A stretch of 64,000 nt of DNA from Pseudoneurospora amorphoporcata (lineage: Eukaryota; Ascomycota; Sordariomycetes; Sordariales; Sordariaceae): NCBI GenBank assembly GCA_033297205.1, contig MU859220.1, positions 1 to 64,000 of the forward strand. The letters are read 5' to 3'. A program made the position numbers and the translations under genes. The notes beneath the pieces are model-generated. The model saw only the letters and a list, made by a program, of their open reading frames with translations, searched no databases and was not told the DNA's origin. Below, piece after piece: positions 12,474 through 23,784 of this stretch; position 1 is the stretch's first letter, and each line of letters opens with the position of its first letter.

Positions 12474-12931
12474 TTAGTAGGCCGTGGCGTTGCTACCACC
12501 CTCACGGTCCATGAAGCCCTTGAGCTCTGTTGTTGGTGTTGTTCAGTCAGCATTTCTCCCTAGTATCCCCAGTTCCATCATCACATACTTCCCAAGCAGT
12601 TGGAGCACAGGTGGTGCATCCTCTTGAGGTTGCCGCAAGCCGGGCACCTGTTGAGATGTGTCACGTCCTTGAGGGCCTTGCCGGCCATCTGCCTGTGTCT
12701 CTTCTTCATGTGCGACGTCTTCTTCTTGGGCACTGCGCGCAGGATGCTCTCCCAGATGTCCTCGAGCAGCGACGGTATCGACGGGAGGAGGGAGATGGCG
12801 GCGGCGGGGCCGGCGAAGTTGAGGGCCGCGGGGACACCGAACCGCTGTGTCCTGAGGGTCTGGAAGAAGGTCGAGGGGTTGAAGAGCCGCAGAGCGGGGG
12901 CGGCGGCGGCAGCAGCAGTCATGGCGGCCAT
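12474..12931 (-). CDS. mrpl32: Mitochondrial large-subunit ribosomal protein bL32m
   Basis: Two exons, 12589-12931 and 12474-12526, encode 131 residues. The C-terminal half is the L32 family: AVPKKKTSHMKKRHRQMAG, then a zinc ribbon CPACGNLKRMHHLCSNC with the four expected cysteines. The small second exon restores the conserved end (CLGKLKGFMDREGG) after a GTATGT donor and a GCTGAC branch site; without it the frame would stop two codons after the exon boundary. The Ala-rich, hydroxylated N-terminus (MAAMTAAAAAAPALRLF) with Arg residues and no acidic residues fits a mitochondrial presequence. Start 12931 was chosen because it is the first ATG of the presequence-like stretch; an in-frame ATG at 13090 would add an unlikely extension. 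In yeast the maturation of this protein is done by the m-AAA protease. Confidence 0.92.
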
Positions 12932-13774
12932 TTTGAAGATCGATCGGGGGGTTATCGGGTTGGTTGATTTGCTGGGTATAGATGGAGGAGGAGGATTCGG
13001 ATATGCGCAAAAAGTGATATTGGAGTTTGTCGCGCGAGATATGTTCGGTCCCTTGGTGTCGTGGCTTGGTGTGTTCCCTCCCTTGTTCAAATCCCCAAAA
13101 CCCTGCTGTGGCCGTCAAGGTGGTGCTGTCTCCGGGTGCTGGTCAGATCGGGATCGGTGGTCGGAGAGCCGAGTGACAAAAGGTGCCTTTGCCGGGGCCG
13201 AAAGTCGAGACTGGCAATGGAACCGCGCGGGACGGCATCGTGGAGATCCATCCGTCTCAAAAAATTCGGGCATGGGTGACACGGACCATCTGCCGTCCCC
13301 CAGGTCTTGTTAGTGCAATTAGTGCAGCGCTGTCAGTTCTCCTAAACCCAATCCGGGTGTCCCCACAGGGCCAATCAAACGAGCTGGGCGGCAAGGTGCG
13401 CCTGCCCCCTTTCCCCGGGTTGCTGTTGTTGATTCGCCTGAACCCCCAGTTGGCCCCCTGGAAAGGGAAATTGTTGTTTGGCAACGTGCAGCAGCAGCAG
13501 CAGCAGCGACAACAGCGCAGCCCATTTGAGGTTGTCCAGTGCAGGCAGTCAGTCTGTAGAATCCCCTAATAATTGATTGCAACTTTGTTTCATTTCCACG
13601 ACCACGTCCACAGAACCACTCACTTCATTCTCTTCTTCCCCGTCGTCGTCCATCTCCAGTCCAACCCACGCCCTTCTTTCGACCGCATCTTCATTCGCTT
13701 CGTTCTCTTGTTTCTTCCGCCAATTCTCCTCCCGCCATCCACCTGCTTTTTGGAATAGCCCCCAGTTAGCAATC
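12932..13774. promoter_or_regulatory. Divergent promoter region between mrpl32 and cdc-10
   Basis: About 840 bases separate two divergently transcribed housekeeping genes. A (CAG)n run lies around 13490-13508. The 200 bases before the septin start are rich in C and T, as in many fungal leaders. Discrete factor sites were not assigned. The long plus-strand frame 12600-13313 is an antisense shadow of mrpl32. Confidence 0.5.
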
Positions 13775-14913
13775 ATGTCGACGACCATGGGCCCTGCCAC
13801 CGTCCACCCCGAGACCCACGTCGGTTTCGACAGCATCACGTCTCAGATTGAGCGCAAGCTGCTCAAGCGCGGCTTCCAGTTCAATGTCATCTGCGTTGGT
13901 ATGTTGTCTGTCGTCACAATCAATGCCGCCTGCTGAACATATATACTAACAACTAGCCACCAGGCCAAACCGGCCTCGGCAAGTCGACCCTCATCAACAC
14001 CATCTTCGCTTCCCACCTCATCGACTCCAAGGGCCGCCTCCAACCCGACGAGACGGTCCGATCCACCACCGAGATCCAGTCGGTTTCCCACATCATCGAG
14101 GAGAATGGCGTTCGTCTCCGCCTCAACATTGTCGACACCCCCGGATACGGCGACATGATCAACAACGACCGCTGCTGGGACCCCATCGTCAAGTACATCA
14201 AGGACCAGCACTCGGCCTACCTCCGCAAGGAACTCACTGCCCAGCGTGAGCGCTACATCCAGGACACCCGCATTCACTGCTGCCTCTTCTTCATCCAGCC
14301 TTCGGGCCACTCGCTCAAGCCCATCGACATTGTCGTCCTCAAGAAGCTGTCGGATGTCGTCAACGTGGTGCCCGTGATTGCCAAGTCGGACTCCCTTACG
14401 CTGGAAGAACGCCAGGCCTTCAAGGAGCGCATCAAGGAGGAGTTTGCTTTCCACAACCTCAAGATGTACCCCTACGACAACGACGAGCTTGACGAGGAGG
14501 AGCGCTCGCTGAACCAGCAGATCAAGGTGGGTTTTTGTACCTCTGGGGAGAGGAATTGACGATAGATAGCTAACTTGACACAGAGCCTCATCCCCTTTGC
14601 CGTCGTCGGTTCCGAAAAGAGCATCATTGTCAACGGCAAGCAGGTCCGTGGCCGCCAGAACCGCTGGGGCGTCATCAACGTCGAGGACGAGAACCACTGC
14701 GAATTCATCTACCTCCGAAACTTCCTTCTCCGCACCCATCTGCAGGACCTCATCGAGACCACATCCCAGATCCACTACGAAACCTTCCGTGCCAAGCAGC
14801 TATTGGCCCTCAAGGAAAGCAGTGCGCAGGGACACGGCAGCAGGCCAATCAGCCCGGCTGCGGATCGCGAGATGAGTCGCAACTCTCAACGCATGACCAT
14901 GAACGGCTACTAG
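13775..14913 (+). CDS. cdc-10: Septin, Cdc10/AspD class
   Basis: Three exons, 13775-13898, 13964-14526 and 14584-14913, encode 338 residues. The order of motifs is that of a septin GTPase: polybasic KLLKRGFQF before the P-loop GQTGLGKS (42-49), DTPGYGD with the G3 Asp at residue 99, AKSD (181-184) as G4, and the septin unique element SLIPFAVVGSE..NGKQVRGRQNRWG. The start VGFDSITSQIERKLLKRGFQFN and the lack of a C-terminal coiled coil place it with yeast Cdc10 and Aspergillus AspD rather than Cdc3, Cdc11 or Cdc12. It ends SRNSQRMTMNGY. Septins form hetero-oligomeric filaments at septa, branch points and hyphal tips. Both introns are short (65 and 57 nt); the first interrupts the P-loop region at phase 1, splitting the first Gly of GQTGLGKS. 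Confidence 0.95.
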
Positions 14914-15784
14914 GAGAAGCCCAACAACAATCAATGAGGACAGCAAACTTGACGGAGAGTCGGCAAAGCACCTACAACCACCCCCCCCGATATAGACGAA
15001 GGACCGATACGCCCTTGGGATATGGGGCATAAACCTGAAAGAAGCTTTGTTTGGGTCAGGAACAAGCGATGGCGCAAAAAGGGGATAGCAATGAGTTAAT
15101 TCACTTACAGCCACGTCTTGTTGGTGATGGTTATTTTTTTGGTGGAGTGGACTTTTCAAAACCCTTCTAATTTCTGGTTTTAGTACTGCAGCTTTTTTTG
15201 CGCCGACTTTCCATCTTAATGAGGCCTTAGCTGATGGCTAGATTCAATCTTTTATGGAATACATACAGATGGGCTGAGAAAGGCGGATGGGAGCTTTCGA
15301 GGGGAGGTCCGAGGCAAGGCAGTTTAGAGACTTGAGGTTCTTGGGCCAGCTTAATTGTAGCCATGTCGTTTTATACAGATGTTTCAATACCCAGCTTATT
15401 TTACGTACTTGCCGTTCCAGTTCCTTTTTGACTTTGATGACCTACAAGTATGGCAAGACGGGATGTTCTGACCCTCTCAAGCTGACAAGTCCCGGGGGGC
15501 TGCTCCATTGCAGCTGTCCTGAATGTACACGCACCAATCGACGCGTGCCGTTGGACAAAGTGGCGTCCCACTCCGGTGTGGATTTCCCTTTGTCATTCTC
15601 GCGTTCCCACATTTCTCTCAATTCGCATGTCCATCGTCATCCATCTTGACATCGGACAAATTCACCATCTGTTGAAACCGCCAAGTCCATCGCCCCATGA
15701 TTCAACATCGAAAACGGTAGTAAACATGACCATCCATAACCGGGCTGGATACGGAATAGTCAACGGAAAAAAGAGGCAACAACC
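14914..15784. other. Intergenic: cdc-10 3' flank and next promoter
   Basis: This holds the septin 3' UTR and the upstream region of the large low-complexity gene. No gene or element is recognised. The first few hundred bases are T-rich in places (around 15130-15200). Confidence 0.5.
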
Positions 15785-18700
15785 ATGGACCCGGATGTCG
15801 AGATGCTGGACACCATGGACATAGACGATGACTTCGATGATGACGAACTCGATGCTTATTTCCAGGCACATGGACTTGGTGAAGAGCTTAAACCGCTTCA
15901 ATCGGTTTCTTCTCAGAGACAACAGCAGCAGTCGAAATGGGAGGAGCAGCAAGCACCACCTCGGTCGGCACAACCACGGCAGCATGAACCAAATTCGGGA
16001 GGGAAGAGTTCCTCCAGGTGGAAAGGAAAGGAGAAGGAGAAGGAGAAGGAGAGGGCTTATGGACAAGGGGATGTGCTTGGCTTAGATGGTCCCGGTCCCA
16101 AGGAGAAGGTCCAAGCATGGCTAGAGAGAAGAGGTGAAGCACCAGGCGGTAGACCATCCAAAGTCATCATCAGCCCAAGCTCCAGTCCCGATCCGACTCT
16201 CGCATCTTCTCCACCGGTTTCATTATCAGGCCTTAACATCCGCAACAACAACAAGGACAACAACCATGACACCGCCGCCCCTGGTAGCAACAAAACCGCC
16301 AGCCAAAGGAAAGCGGAAGGGCATGGCAAAGAACAAGGACAAGAAGAAGAAGAAGCTGCCCCCATCATAGACCCCTACGACTCAGAGGTCTCCATCGCCG
16401 CGCGCCCCATCGTCTCACACGATCCTGACCATCCTAATCGGCCGATTGATGGGGATGTTAAAGCTGCGAGGGGGGTGGTTCGGCATGTGCTTGTTAGTGG
16501 AAAGTTTCCCGAGGTTTGGCCTGACCCGGAGGCGGAGGCGGAGGCGGAGGTGGAGGGAGAGGTTGGGCAAAATGACCAGGAGGAGAAGAAGACGAACGAG
16601 GCCGACAAGGGGACAGAAGGGCAGACACAGGGGACGGCAGTGAAGAGGTTGGGGAAAGAGAAAGCGAAAAGCGCGGATGGCTCCAAGAAGCAGACGGGGA
16701 AAAAGGAACCAAAAGGGGTGGTGATGCTTGTAAGGGGTATCCAATACCTCAAGATGCCTCCTGATACTCCAAGTGGGTCAGAGTATGGATACGAGGGTGA
16801 TTCACAGCGTGGTAGTAGTACCCCGGCTTCTGAGTTATGGGGTGAGGAGCCTTGTGCACATGGCCACCAGGGGGATGAGGAGACGTCTGAGGAAGAATCG
16901 GGAGACGAACCCGGTGATCATACCGGTCACTACAGCGACGACGAAAGACCCGGAATGGAACTCCAAGACGAAATCCCAGAAACCGATCTCGAATCCACCA
17001 CCAATGACTCCGACATCTCCATGTCCAACACCGAATATCAAGACCTCCCTCCACCGAGCCAGTCATCCCGCACCTCCCGTAAACGCACCTGGTCCCAACG
17101 CCACGCCCACGACCATGACCACGACCACCCCTCATCCCCTTCATCCCCATCCCCATCCCCTCCTACAGACCCCTACATCCCTCCCCCACCCCGACCTCCA
17201 AGTCCCTCCCCTTCTCTACCCTCCCAACCCCCCACCGGCCCTCCAGACTTGGTCATCCGTTTACTCTTGGACGACGGCGAGTTCTGGGTGCAAGCGATTT
17301 TGAGGCCAGAGTTCCATCATTTGGTGTTGGGGTATGATTTTGATGAATGGGTTTCTGATTCTTCTGTATCTGATGGGGAAGACGGCAGGGTAGGCAAGGG
17401 AGTGGGACAGGTAGGAGGGGACGGAAAGGGAGGGAATGTGGCCAAGGGAAACGATGGAAAGGACGGAAAAGAAAAGACGCAAGAAGAGATAGACAAAGAA
17501 GAGGAACAGAGGGAGTCAGAAGAACAGGAAAAGTGGCAGACGAAATGGGAGGACATAGCAAGGGGGGAGGTGAGGGAGGGGGTTTATGTGAGGTTGGTGG
17601 GGGAGGTGGTGGTTGAGTTTGAGGAGGTTGATGTTGATGTTGACCTTCAGACCCGCCGGCCTCAGACGGTGAACAATGATAAAGGAGTGGGCAAGGGTCA
17701 AGAAGTGGCGAAGGGCATAAATGATGTGAGAGGGAAGCAGGTTGGAGGTGTAACAAAGGAGGCGATGGGGGATCGACGAGGGGATAAGATGGATATTGAT
17801 GATGACGGGATAGGTGATCCGGAGAGATTGGAGAAGCTGAAGAGAGAGGCAATGGAGCGGAAGTGGCTTGGAAAGGGGAAAGAAGTTGAAGGTCAAGAAA
17901 AGACCGTGGTAGCAAAAGGACAAGAAATGGGCAAGCCAAAGGAGGATGAACCGCGCAAGACTACCAAAATGGTCTGTCTAGTGGTAGGTCATATGGTCCC
18001 CGTTGGTTGGGACAGAAAGTACATGAGAGATATGAAGAAAGCACTGCTTAAGGCTATGGAGGAGGAGCTCGGTCCCGACTCGGAAGTATCATCGACGACA
18101 GATGGTGAGATGGATCTGGATACGAAGGATGAGAAGTCAAAGAAGACAGAGGCTGAGAAGAAGGAGGAGGTCGCGAAGCCTTGGTGGGTGGAGACTGGGT
18201 ATAGAGCGGAACTGGAGGAGAAGAGGAGGAGAGAAGAAGCACAAAGACTCGCAAAGGAACCAAAGAGGCTGGATCAGAACCCGGATGTGGACGTTTCGAC
18301 GAAGGCTCCAAAGGCGAAACCACCGGCCGAGAACAACCGTCCGGATCCCAGATTCGTTCTCCCGCCAGAATGGGCCAAGCTGACCATCTTCGAAGTTGAC
18401 GTACTCATAAAGGAATGGGAGAAAAAGAACAAACCCAAAGAGCCAAAGCCGCCAAAGCCGCCGAAGCCACCGAAACCAGTCAAGAAGCCTATCATCACCG
18501 CGAGACAGGCACCGCAGTTCCGATCGTCCATGACTGCGCAGGAAATCTTCCAGCTGCAGAATCCAGATCAAAAGCCGGCCAAAAACCCAGCTGAAGCTAG
18601 GGCATTCCGGAGACCTCAAGACGGTCGTCCAGTGGCTATAGAACAGAACCAGCAGATTCAAAGAAAGATCAAGGAGCTTCCTCCACCAAGGGCTCGACCG

Positions 18701-19669
18701 CGACCGCAGCAGGAACAGGGCCCGAGACCTCGACCTCATCTCCAGCCTAATCCATTGTTACAGCCGCCTCAGGCTCGGGCGCAGGCACAGATACAACCTC
18801 GTCCACAGCTTGGTACAGTAGTACAACCGCAGACGCATCAACATCAGCATCAACCACAACCTCGGCCTCAAGCTCAGCTTCAACCTCAACCTCAACTGCC
18901 ACCGCAGCCTTTCAGCCGGCCACTGTTCCAGCCGCAAGCACAAGCTCGGCCACAGTTCTTACAGCAGCAGCAGCAATCAGCACAACGTCTTCCGCAATTC
19001 CAACCTCAGTCTCAACCTCGTCTTCAACCCCCTCTTGAACCTCAACCGCAACCTCAGCCTCAGCCTCAATTTCAACCTCGATTTCAACCTCGATTTCAAC
19101 TTCAACGACAACCACACCCTCAATCACAACTACCCCGTCTTCCACCTCAACCTCCTCAAATCCCCCCTCCCAAACCCAACCCCCACCTAGCCACGGACCC
19201 CACCATCCCCCTCAAACTCTGCACCCTCCGCCAAATCCCGCACCTCCCCTACGCCCAAAACTGGATGATCAACGTGCTCGCCATAATCGTCTCCATCTCC
19301 GACGTTGAGCCCTCGCCCATGCCCCCGACTCACACGCAACGAATCGTCCGTCTAGCCGACCAATCTACCTCCAAGCACATCTTGCTAAACGTCTTTCTGG
19401 ATGCCGAGGATTTTGACCCCAAGCCGGGGGAGGTGGTGTTGTTGATGGGAGTCAAGAATCATCGGTTTGAGGGTGGGTCGTTGAAAAAGTACTGGAGTGA
19501 TCGGCCGCCCGAGGGGGCCAAGTGGAAGAAGTGGTGGGTTGGGGAGGAGGTTTTGGGGGGAATTGAGTGGTGTAGAAGCGGGGTGGAGGGGTTGAGGGGG
19601 TGGTGGAGGGAGAAACAGGAGGAGAAGGAGGAGGAGAAGGAGAAGGAGAAGGAAGGGGGACAAGGATAG
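15785..19669 (+). CDS. Large low-complexity protein with OB-fold-like segments
   Basis: A single exon of 1294 residues. The N-terminus is acidic (MDPDVEMLDTMDIDDDFDDDELDAYF). Long stretches are disordered: E/K-rich blocks, PPKPPKPPKP near residues 890-900, and a Q/P/R-rich region at about 960-1135. Three short ordered blocks at about residues 487-515 (LVIRLLLDDGEFWVQAIL), 590-607 (EVREGVYVRLVGEVVVEF) and 727-745 (MVCLVVGHMVPVGWD) look like strands of one OB fold separated by charged insertions. A second OB-like domain lies at about 1139-1242 (LKLCTLRQIPHLPYAQNW, IVRLADQSTSKHILLNVF, PGEVVLLMGVKNHRFEGGSL). Related fungal proteins carry the same C-terminal block. Nucleic-acid or telomere-protein binding is an inference from fold resemblance only. 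It ends in a K/E-rich tail. Confidence 0.7.
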   Translation: MDPDVEMLDTMDIDDDFDDDELDAYFQAHGLGEELKPLQSVSSQRQQQQSKWEEQQAPPRSAQPRQHEPNSGGKSSSRWKGKEKEKEKERAYGQGDVLGLDGPGPKEKVQAWLERRGEAPGGRPSKVIISPSSSPDPTLASSPPVSLSGLNIRNNNKDNNHDTAAPGSNKTASQRKAEGHGKEQGQEEEEAAPIIDPYDSEVSIAARPIVSHDPDHPNRPIDGDVKAARGVVRHVLVSGKFPEVWPDPEAEAEAEVEGEVGQNDQEEKKTNEADKGTEGQTQGTAVKRLGKEKAKSADGSKKQTGKKEPKGVVMLVRGIQYLKMPPDTPSGSEYGYEGDSQRGSSTPASELWGEEPCAHGHQGDEETSEEESGDEPGDHTGHYSDDERPGMELQDEIPETDLESTTNDSDISMSNTEYQDLPPPSQSSRTSRKRTWSQRHAHDHDHDHPSSPSSPSPSPPTDPYIPPPPRPPSPSPSLPSQPPTGPPDLVIRLLLDDGEFWVQAILRPEFHHLVLGYDFDEWVSDSSVSDGEDGRVGKGVGQVGGDGKGGNVAKGNDGKDGKEKTQEEIDKEEEQRESEEQEKWQTKWEDIARGEVREGVYVRLVGEVVVEFEEVDVDVDLQTRRPQTVNNDKGVGKGQEVAKGINDVRGKQVGGVTKEAMGDRRGDKMDIDDDGIGDPERLEKLKREAMERKWLGKGKEVEGQEKTVVAKGQEMGKPKEDEPRKTTKMVCLVVGHMVPVGWDRKYMRDMKKALLKAMEEELGPDSEVSSTTDGEMDLDTKDEKSKKTEAEKKEEVAKPWWVETGYRAELEEKRRREEAQRLAKEPKRLDQNPDVDVSTKAPKAKPPAENNRPDPRFVLPPEWAKLTIFEVDVLIKEWEKKNKPKEPKPPKPPKPPKPVKKPIITARQAPQFRSSMTAQEIFQLQNPDQKPAKNPAEARAFRRPQDGRPVAIEQNQQIQRKIKELPPPRARPRPQQEQGPRPRPHLQPNPLLQPPQARAQAQIQPRPQLGTVVQPQTHQHQHQPQPRPQAQLQPQPQLPPQPFSRPLFQPQAQARPQFLQQQQQSAQRLPQFQPQSQPRLQPPLEPQPQPQPQPQFQPRFQPRFQLQRQPHPQSQLPRLPPQPPQIPPPKPNPHLATDPTIPLKLCTLRQIPHLPYAQNWMINVLAIIVSISDVEPSPMPPTHTQRIVRLADQSTSKHILLNVFLDAEDFDPKPGEVVLLMGVKNHRFEGGSLKKYWSDRPPEGAKWKKWWVGEEVLGGIEWCRSGVEGLRGWWREKQEEKEEEKEKEKEGGQG

Positions 19670-20858
19670 GTTGTGTGTGGTGATGATGTGTGACTGTCAC
19701 GATACCGCTGGACCAGAAGACGCAATATTGCATCAAGAGGAAAAGATCAGAAGAGAGCACTGCAGCGAGAACTCCCGTCTGCTCTCAGACTACCTATCTA
19801 TCTATCTATGTACACGAACCAAGGGGAGATATTATTGGAGGGTTCTGCGGAGTTCCCTTGCGGTGCCGAGACGCCGAGAGAATGGTGTCGTGACATTTGG
19901 TGCCGCGACAGTGACGGTGAAGTTGGTGAGTGAGGACTGGACTGCCCGTGGAGATGGGGCAGGGGCCCGGGGAAGGGTAGTTAAGACTTGAGGAGCTCCC
20001 GTCTGATTGTGGGCAGAAAGGTTTCCTTCTTTCTCACAAGTACCCAAGTCCAGGATTGAAGCACGGGGCCCAGGAAAACAGCACGGAATCAACTCGAATC
20101 TCTCCCAGTATACGTACCAGGCCATTAGAATAGGTGGTACTTGAGATGCACGCTTCATCTTGAGCACTTTGATCCCACGGCGAACCTAACCTCATCCGAT
20201 CGATCGATGAAAATGGATGCGAGGAGAGGATACCGGAGACGAGCAACAAGCAGCTCTACTGCCCGCTGATGACGTGGGAGGAGAGGAAAGAACAGAGGCA
20301 GTGGCGCGCGAGATGGGTCCCTGGGAGGTGGAGAACGACATACCAGACGGGAAGCATTCGACTACCGCACGCCGAGTCTGTTTAGGGGGAGGCAGTGACG
20401 TTGGGGTCCAGGTCATTGCATGCTTGCCTCGCAGCTTTGAGGTATCTCGGCCGTCCAGGTGACAGGTCAGGTGCTACAGGAGAAGGGCGTGGGAGGAACG
20501 GAGAGTGGAGATGATGGACGGGGACGGCAAGCACTTGTTGACGGGGCTTCCTCCACGGGAAGGCGTTTGGCGGGAGACGTCCCTCATGAGAAGGGCGGGG
20601 ATTCACTTGGATACGTCGGGGAAAGTGGTTCTTTGGCAGATGACACTTGGAGCGAAGGAGCGGAACACTCACGACTTCTTCCCCATTGCTTACCTAAAGA
20701 CCATCATCAGCAAAACTTATTCCACCCCAACAACTTTCAGCTTTTTCCTCTCGACGTCTCCAAGTGAACAATTACCCACCAGTCTTTCAACAGTTATCAG
20801 ATCATTCAATATCAACCGACAATCATTAAACCAGGCCTTTCACATCACCTTGCCAACA
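19670..20858. other. Intergenic region with F-box relic
   Basis: This holds the 3' flank of the preceding gene, the relic at 20270-20398, and the F-box gene promoter. The frame of the F-box gene is open upstream to 20505, but that extension has no domain content and is taken as leader. Confidence 0.55.
20270..20398 (+). pseudogene. C-terminal relic of an F-box gene paralogue
   Basis: The 3' end of the intact F-box gene (22800-22902) is matched here. Both copies share a stretch encoding W-VENDIP and then EAFDYRTPSLFRGRQ before the stop. In the relic the two parts are in different frames because of a small indel at about 20348-20352, and the stop (20396-20398) falls two codons early. Weaker similarity (GGAGAGGAAAGAACAG versus the region near 22722) extends upstream to about 20270, with a deletion between. 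The rest of the paralogue is missing. It is in the same orientation as, and about 0.5 kb upstream of, the intact gene, pointing to a tandem duplication followed by decay. Confidence 0.8.
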
Positions 20859-22902
20859 ATGACTGCCAAGGACAAAATCCCTCTCATCTTCGAGGTCCAC
20901 AATGTCATGTACATCATTTTCGATTATCTGAGCGACACAGCGGATCTCAAGAATGTCTCGCTTGCTTTTCGAGCCCTCAATGAAGCTGTGAAGCACCATC
21001 TTTTCCGGTTCATGACTCTGCCTGGAGCTGCAATGGGTTTAAGGGATCCCAAACGCTACAACATTCTCAAAGGCCTTGACCCTGCCAACGACTTCCGGAG
21101 GGTGTCTGCTTTGCTCTCTGATGCACAATCGCTCACAGTTTCACGACGGTTCATCGCCAGCGCTGCACCTTTCACTGCTCCCAGGTCCCTGCGGGAAGAT
21201 TGGGGCCTCGATGATATTGAGCTCATGGGGCAATGCCACGAGATCTACGTGGCCACCGGGAAGATTCTAAGTGAAGCCAAGAACCTCCGGCACTTGGAAT
21301 TCCATGGTTTCCATGTGTGGTTGAATGTGTTGAAACTTCTCCACATGCGTGAAAGTAAGAAGGGTTTTCAGGGCATACAGTCTATCAAGATTACGCCTCC
21401 TGAAAAGTATAAACATCTTTTACGTGTTCCCGAGGACGGTGAGTTTCATTCAAGATTCCTTAGATCAAAATTTGCCATTGATACTGATCGCGGACCTCAA
21501 AAACGTAGTACAAGTGGACGAACACCTCAAAGCAGACATGTCCATGGTGCTCGGCGTAAAAGGCCGCGTCATCCCTGACTTCAAGTTTCGTTGCCTTACC
21601 ATTTTGACACTGCATGGTCTCCATTTCGAACCAAGCTCTGGTAACTTGGGTTTACCCCCATGCATTCTACCATTGATAGTGCTACTAAAAAACGCGGAGC
21701 AGTTGCGATGCCTTGAACTCTCGACGATAAACGAGGGCGACTGCGACGGCTCCAACCTTGTGGTACCGAGCCTGGATGAAGCGGATGAGCAGCCACCGCC
21801 AGTTCTCGGAGGTGCATCTGCACAGCCTCAGGGTCAGATGATGCGACTGCTTTGTCTCAAGTACAAAAGAGCAGGAGGATCCCCATTACAACACCTTCGA
21901 TACCTCCGACTTGGTCCGGGCTGTGTGTTGGAGTCTCCACGTCACACGTATCCCGCGCCGGAGGACTTTCCTCATCGTTACTTGGCTTATTTGTTCAACC
22001 TATCAGGTCTTGTTGAGCTCCATCTGGATTACCCGCTTGTCAGGACTGATGCCGCATTGCAACCTGCTAGTGATGCAGTCGAGCGGTTAATAAACCCACG
22101 TTGGCTCCCGAAACTGCGAAAGCTTTCCTTGCCATATAACATATGGCACTGGTGGGGAACAAGGTCCGACACTCACAGGAGGCCCGAGTACAGGTACACT
22201 GCCGGACAAACGCTCACAGTGCGGTTTGTGAGATATCGGTACCATGAACGACCACCCACCAGTCTTTGTATCTTCGATTTGCGCTCATTTTCAGGCCTGG
22301 TTCTACCGACTGAAAGCATGGACCTTCAAGAGATCCCCAGGATTGACACCTTGCGGTTTATGAAAAATCTAAGATCGGTCAAGTTGCCGCTCCCCTCTAT
22401 GTGTGAAGCTGCCGTTTGCAGATTCACACCTCACTACGGGGAGTTCCTCGTGATACCGCGAGGACATATATGCCACCTTGCACACGTGGAGTCCTTACTA
22501 GAGGGCACGACGGATCTTCGTGACTTATGGCTGGCGGGGGATTTCCAGGCCTCGGGGACCGATCCCATGGACGATCCCATGGACGAGGCAGGTTACCATT
22601 ACAAGAAAATCATCAGCCACACCTATATGGACCACAATGTTCAGATCGAGAAGGCGGTCAGGAAGTTTTTTCTGCGGTTTCACAAGCTGGAGTACATCCG
22701 CATTCTCCATCGCGCATGGCGGAGGGAGAGAAAGAACAGGCACAATAGCGAGGAAGCCCAGGTAGATGATAAGGGGTTTTTGCGTTGGAAAGTGGTGGGA
22801 CCAGAAGTCCGCGAGCTCACGCCCTGGCAGGTCGAGAACGACATACCCGAAGCTTTCGACTACCGCACGCCGAGTCTTTTTCGAGGCCGACAGTACTCCT
22901 GA
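20859..22902 (+). CDS. F-box-like protein
   Basis: Two exons, 20859-21438 and 21509-22902, encode 657 residues. The N-terminus (about residues 5-50: FEVHNVMYIIFDYLSDTADLKNVSLAFRALNEAVKHHLFR) has the F-box pattern of a hydrophobic L/I-x-x-I-FDYL-D---L---SL----N turn. The rest has scattered leucine-rich segments (LRHLEFHGF, LEYIRILHRAW, LRYLRLGPG) consistent with an irregular LRR-like substrate region. F-box proteins act as SCF ubiquitin ligase adaptors; the substrate is unknown. The 70-nt intron (GTGAGT...CGTAG) was chosen over a 25-nt alternative ending at 21463 that is too short to splice. A decayed C-terminal paralogue lies directly upstream. The C-terminus EAFDYRTPSLFRGRQYS is the duplicated part. 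Confidence 0.75.
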
Positions 22903-23515
22903 GCAGCACGCACGGGGGTGTATATATGTAGAGTGCTGCTGCTGAGCATGTACCGTCTCATTCTGTCTTTTTTTGGACACCTTTATTGCACTTCTATGGC
23001 ACTATTTTTATAGTTAACTGGGCAGCGCAGTCAGATACTGGTCTGATTTACTAGTGGCTTCGTTTGTTGGCTAGCTAACAATAACGTGAGCGAGACCTGG
23101 GGTGTTGAATTCCCTAGTCCAAGCGTTTTCGTATTCAGTTCATTGATTAGTTTGTCAATTCTGGCCGTTGTTGGTTTCCCCCGTCGGAATGGGACTGCGT
23201 TGGCTGGATGAATGAGTAGTGTCTTGTATAGGTGTGGCAATTCAATTCTTTTGGGGGTCATGAGTACCTTATGCTTTCACCTTTTTTTGCGTTTTCCAGC
23301 TTTCCACGGTTTTTCCCAAACATTTCACGGTGCAACAGCTATCGATGTACCGCTTACACAAAGTCCTTTGGCAGAAAAAGCGGTATTCTATGCTCTAGAA
23401 CTAGACAAAATCCGTCAGCCATTTATTTATTGTTCCGTATGCGCCGCCGCGAGACAATCAAATGGATCGCTTGAACCGACGGCATAAGTAAGGTAAGCAA
23501 GAAGAAGAAGAAGAT

Positions 23516-23590
23516 TCAGACAGACAGACAGCCAGATAGATAGACAGATAGATAGACAGACAAACAAATGGATAGACAGACAGAAAGACA
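23516..23590. repeat. GACA/GATA microsatellite
   Basis: Interspersed CAGA and TAGA tetranucleotides with a few substitutions. It follows a GAA run at 23500-23513. Confidence 0.9.
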
Positions 23591-23784
23591 GTAATACCGT
23601 TGATAGGGTATTGGGAACAAATGACAATAATGTGTCTTGATTGAAAGGTATGATAGTTGATGATCTGGGAAAGATCTCGAGAGGAGAGCTCGCGATGGTC
23701 GATGACCATATGTGCGCGAGCCTTATCTAATCTACAGGCCCCACTTATGTGGGGTTGTGACCCATGGTTGCGATCATGGTCGCG

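Noticed and set aside
12600..13313. 237-codon plus-strand frame
   Set aside because: Antisense shadow of the bL32m gene and its promoter.
13843..14775. 310-codon minus-strand frame
   Set aside because: Antisense to the septin gene, whose exons and motifs are unambiguous.
21439..21463. 25-nt intron in the F-box gene
   Set aside because: In phase and GT-AG, but far below the minimum fungal intron length; the 70-nt alternative with the same donor is preferred.
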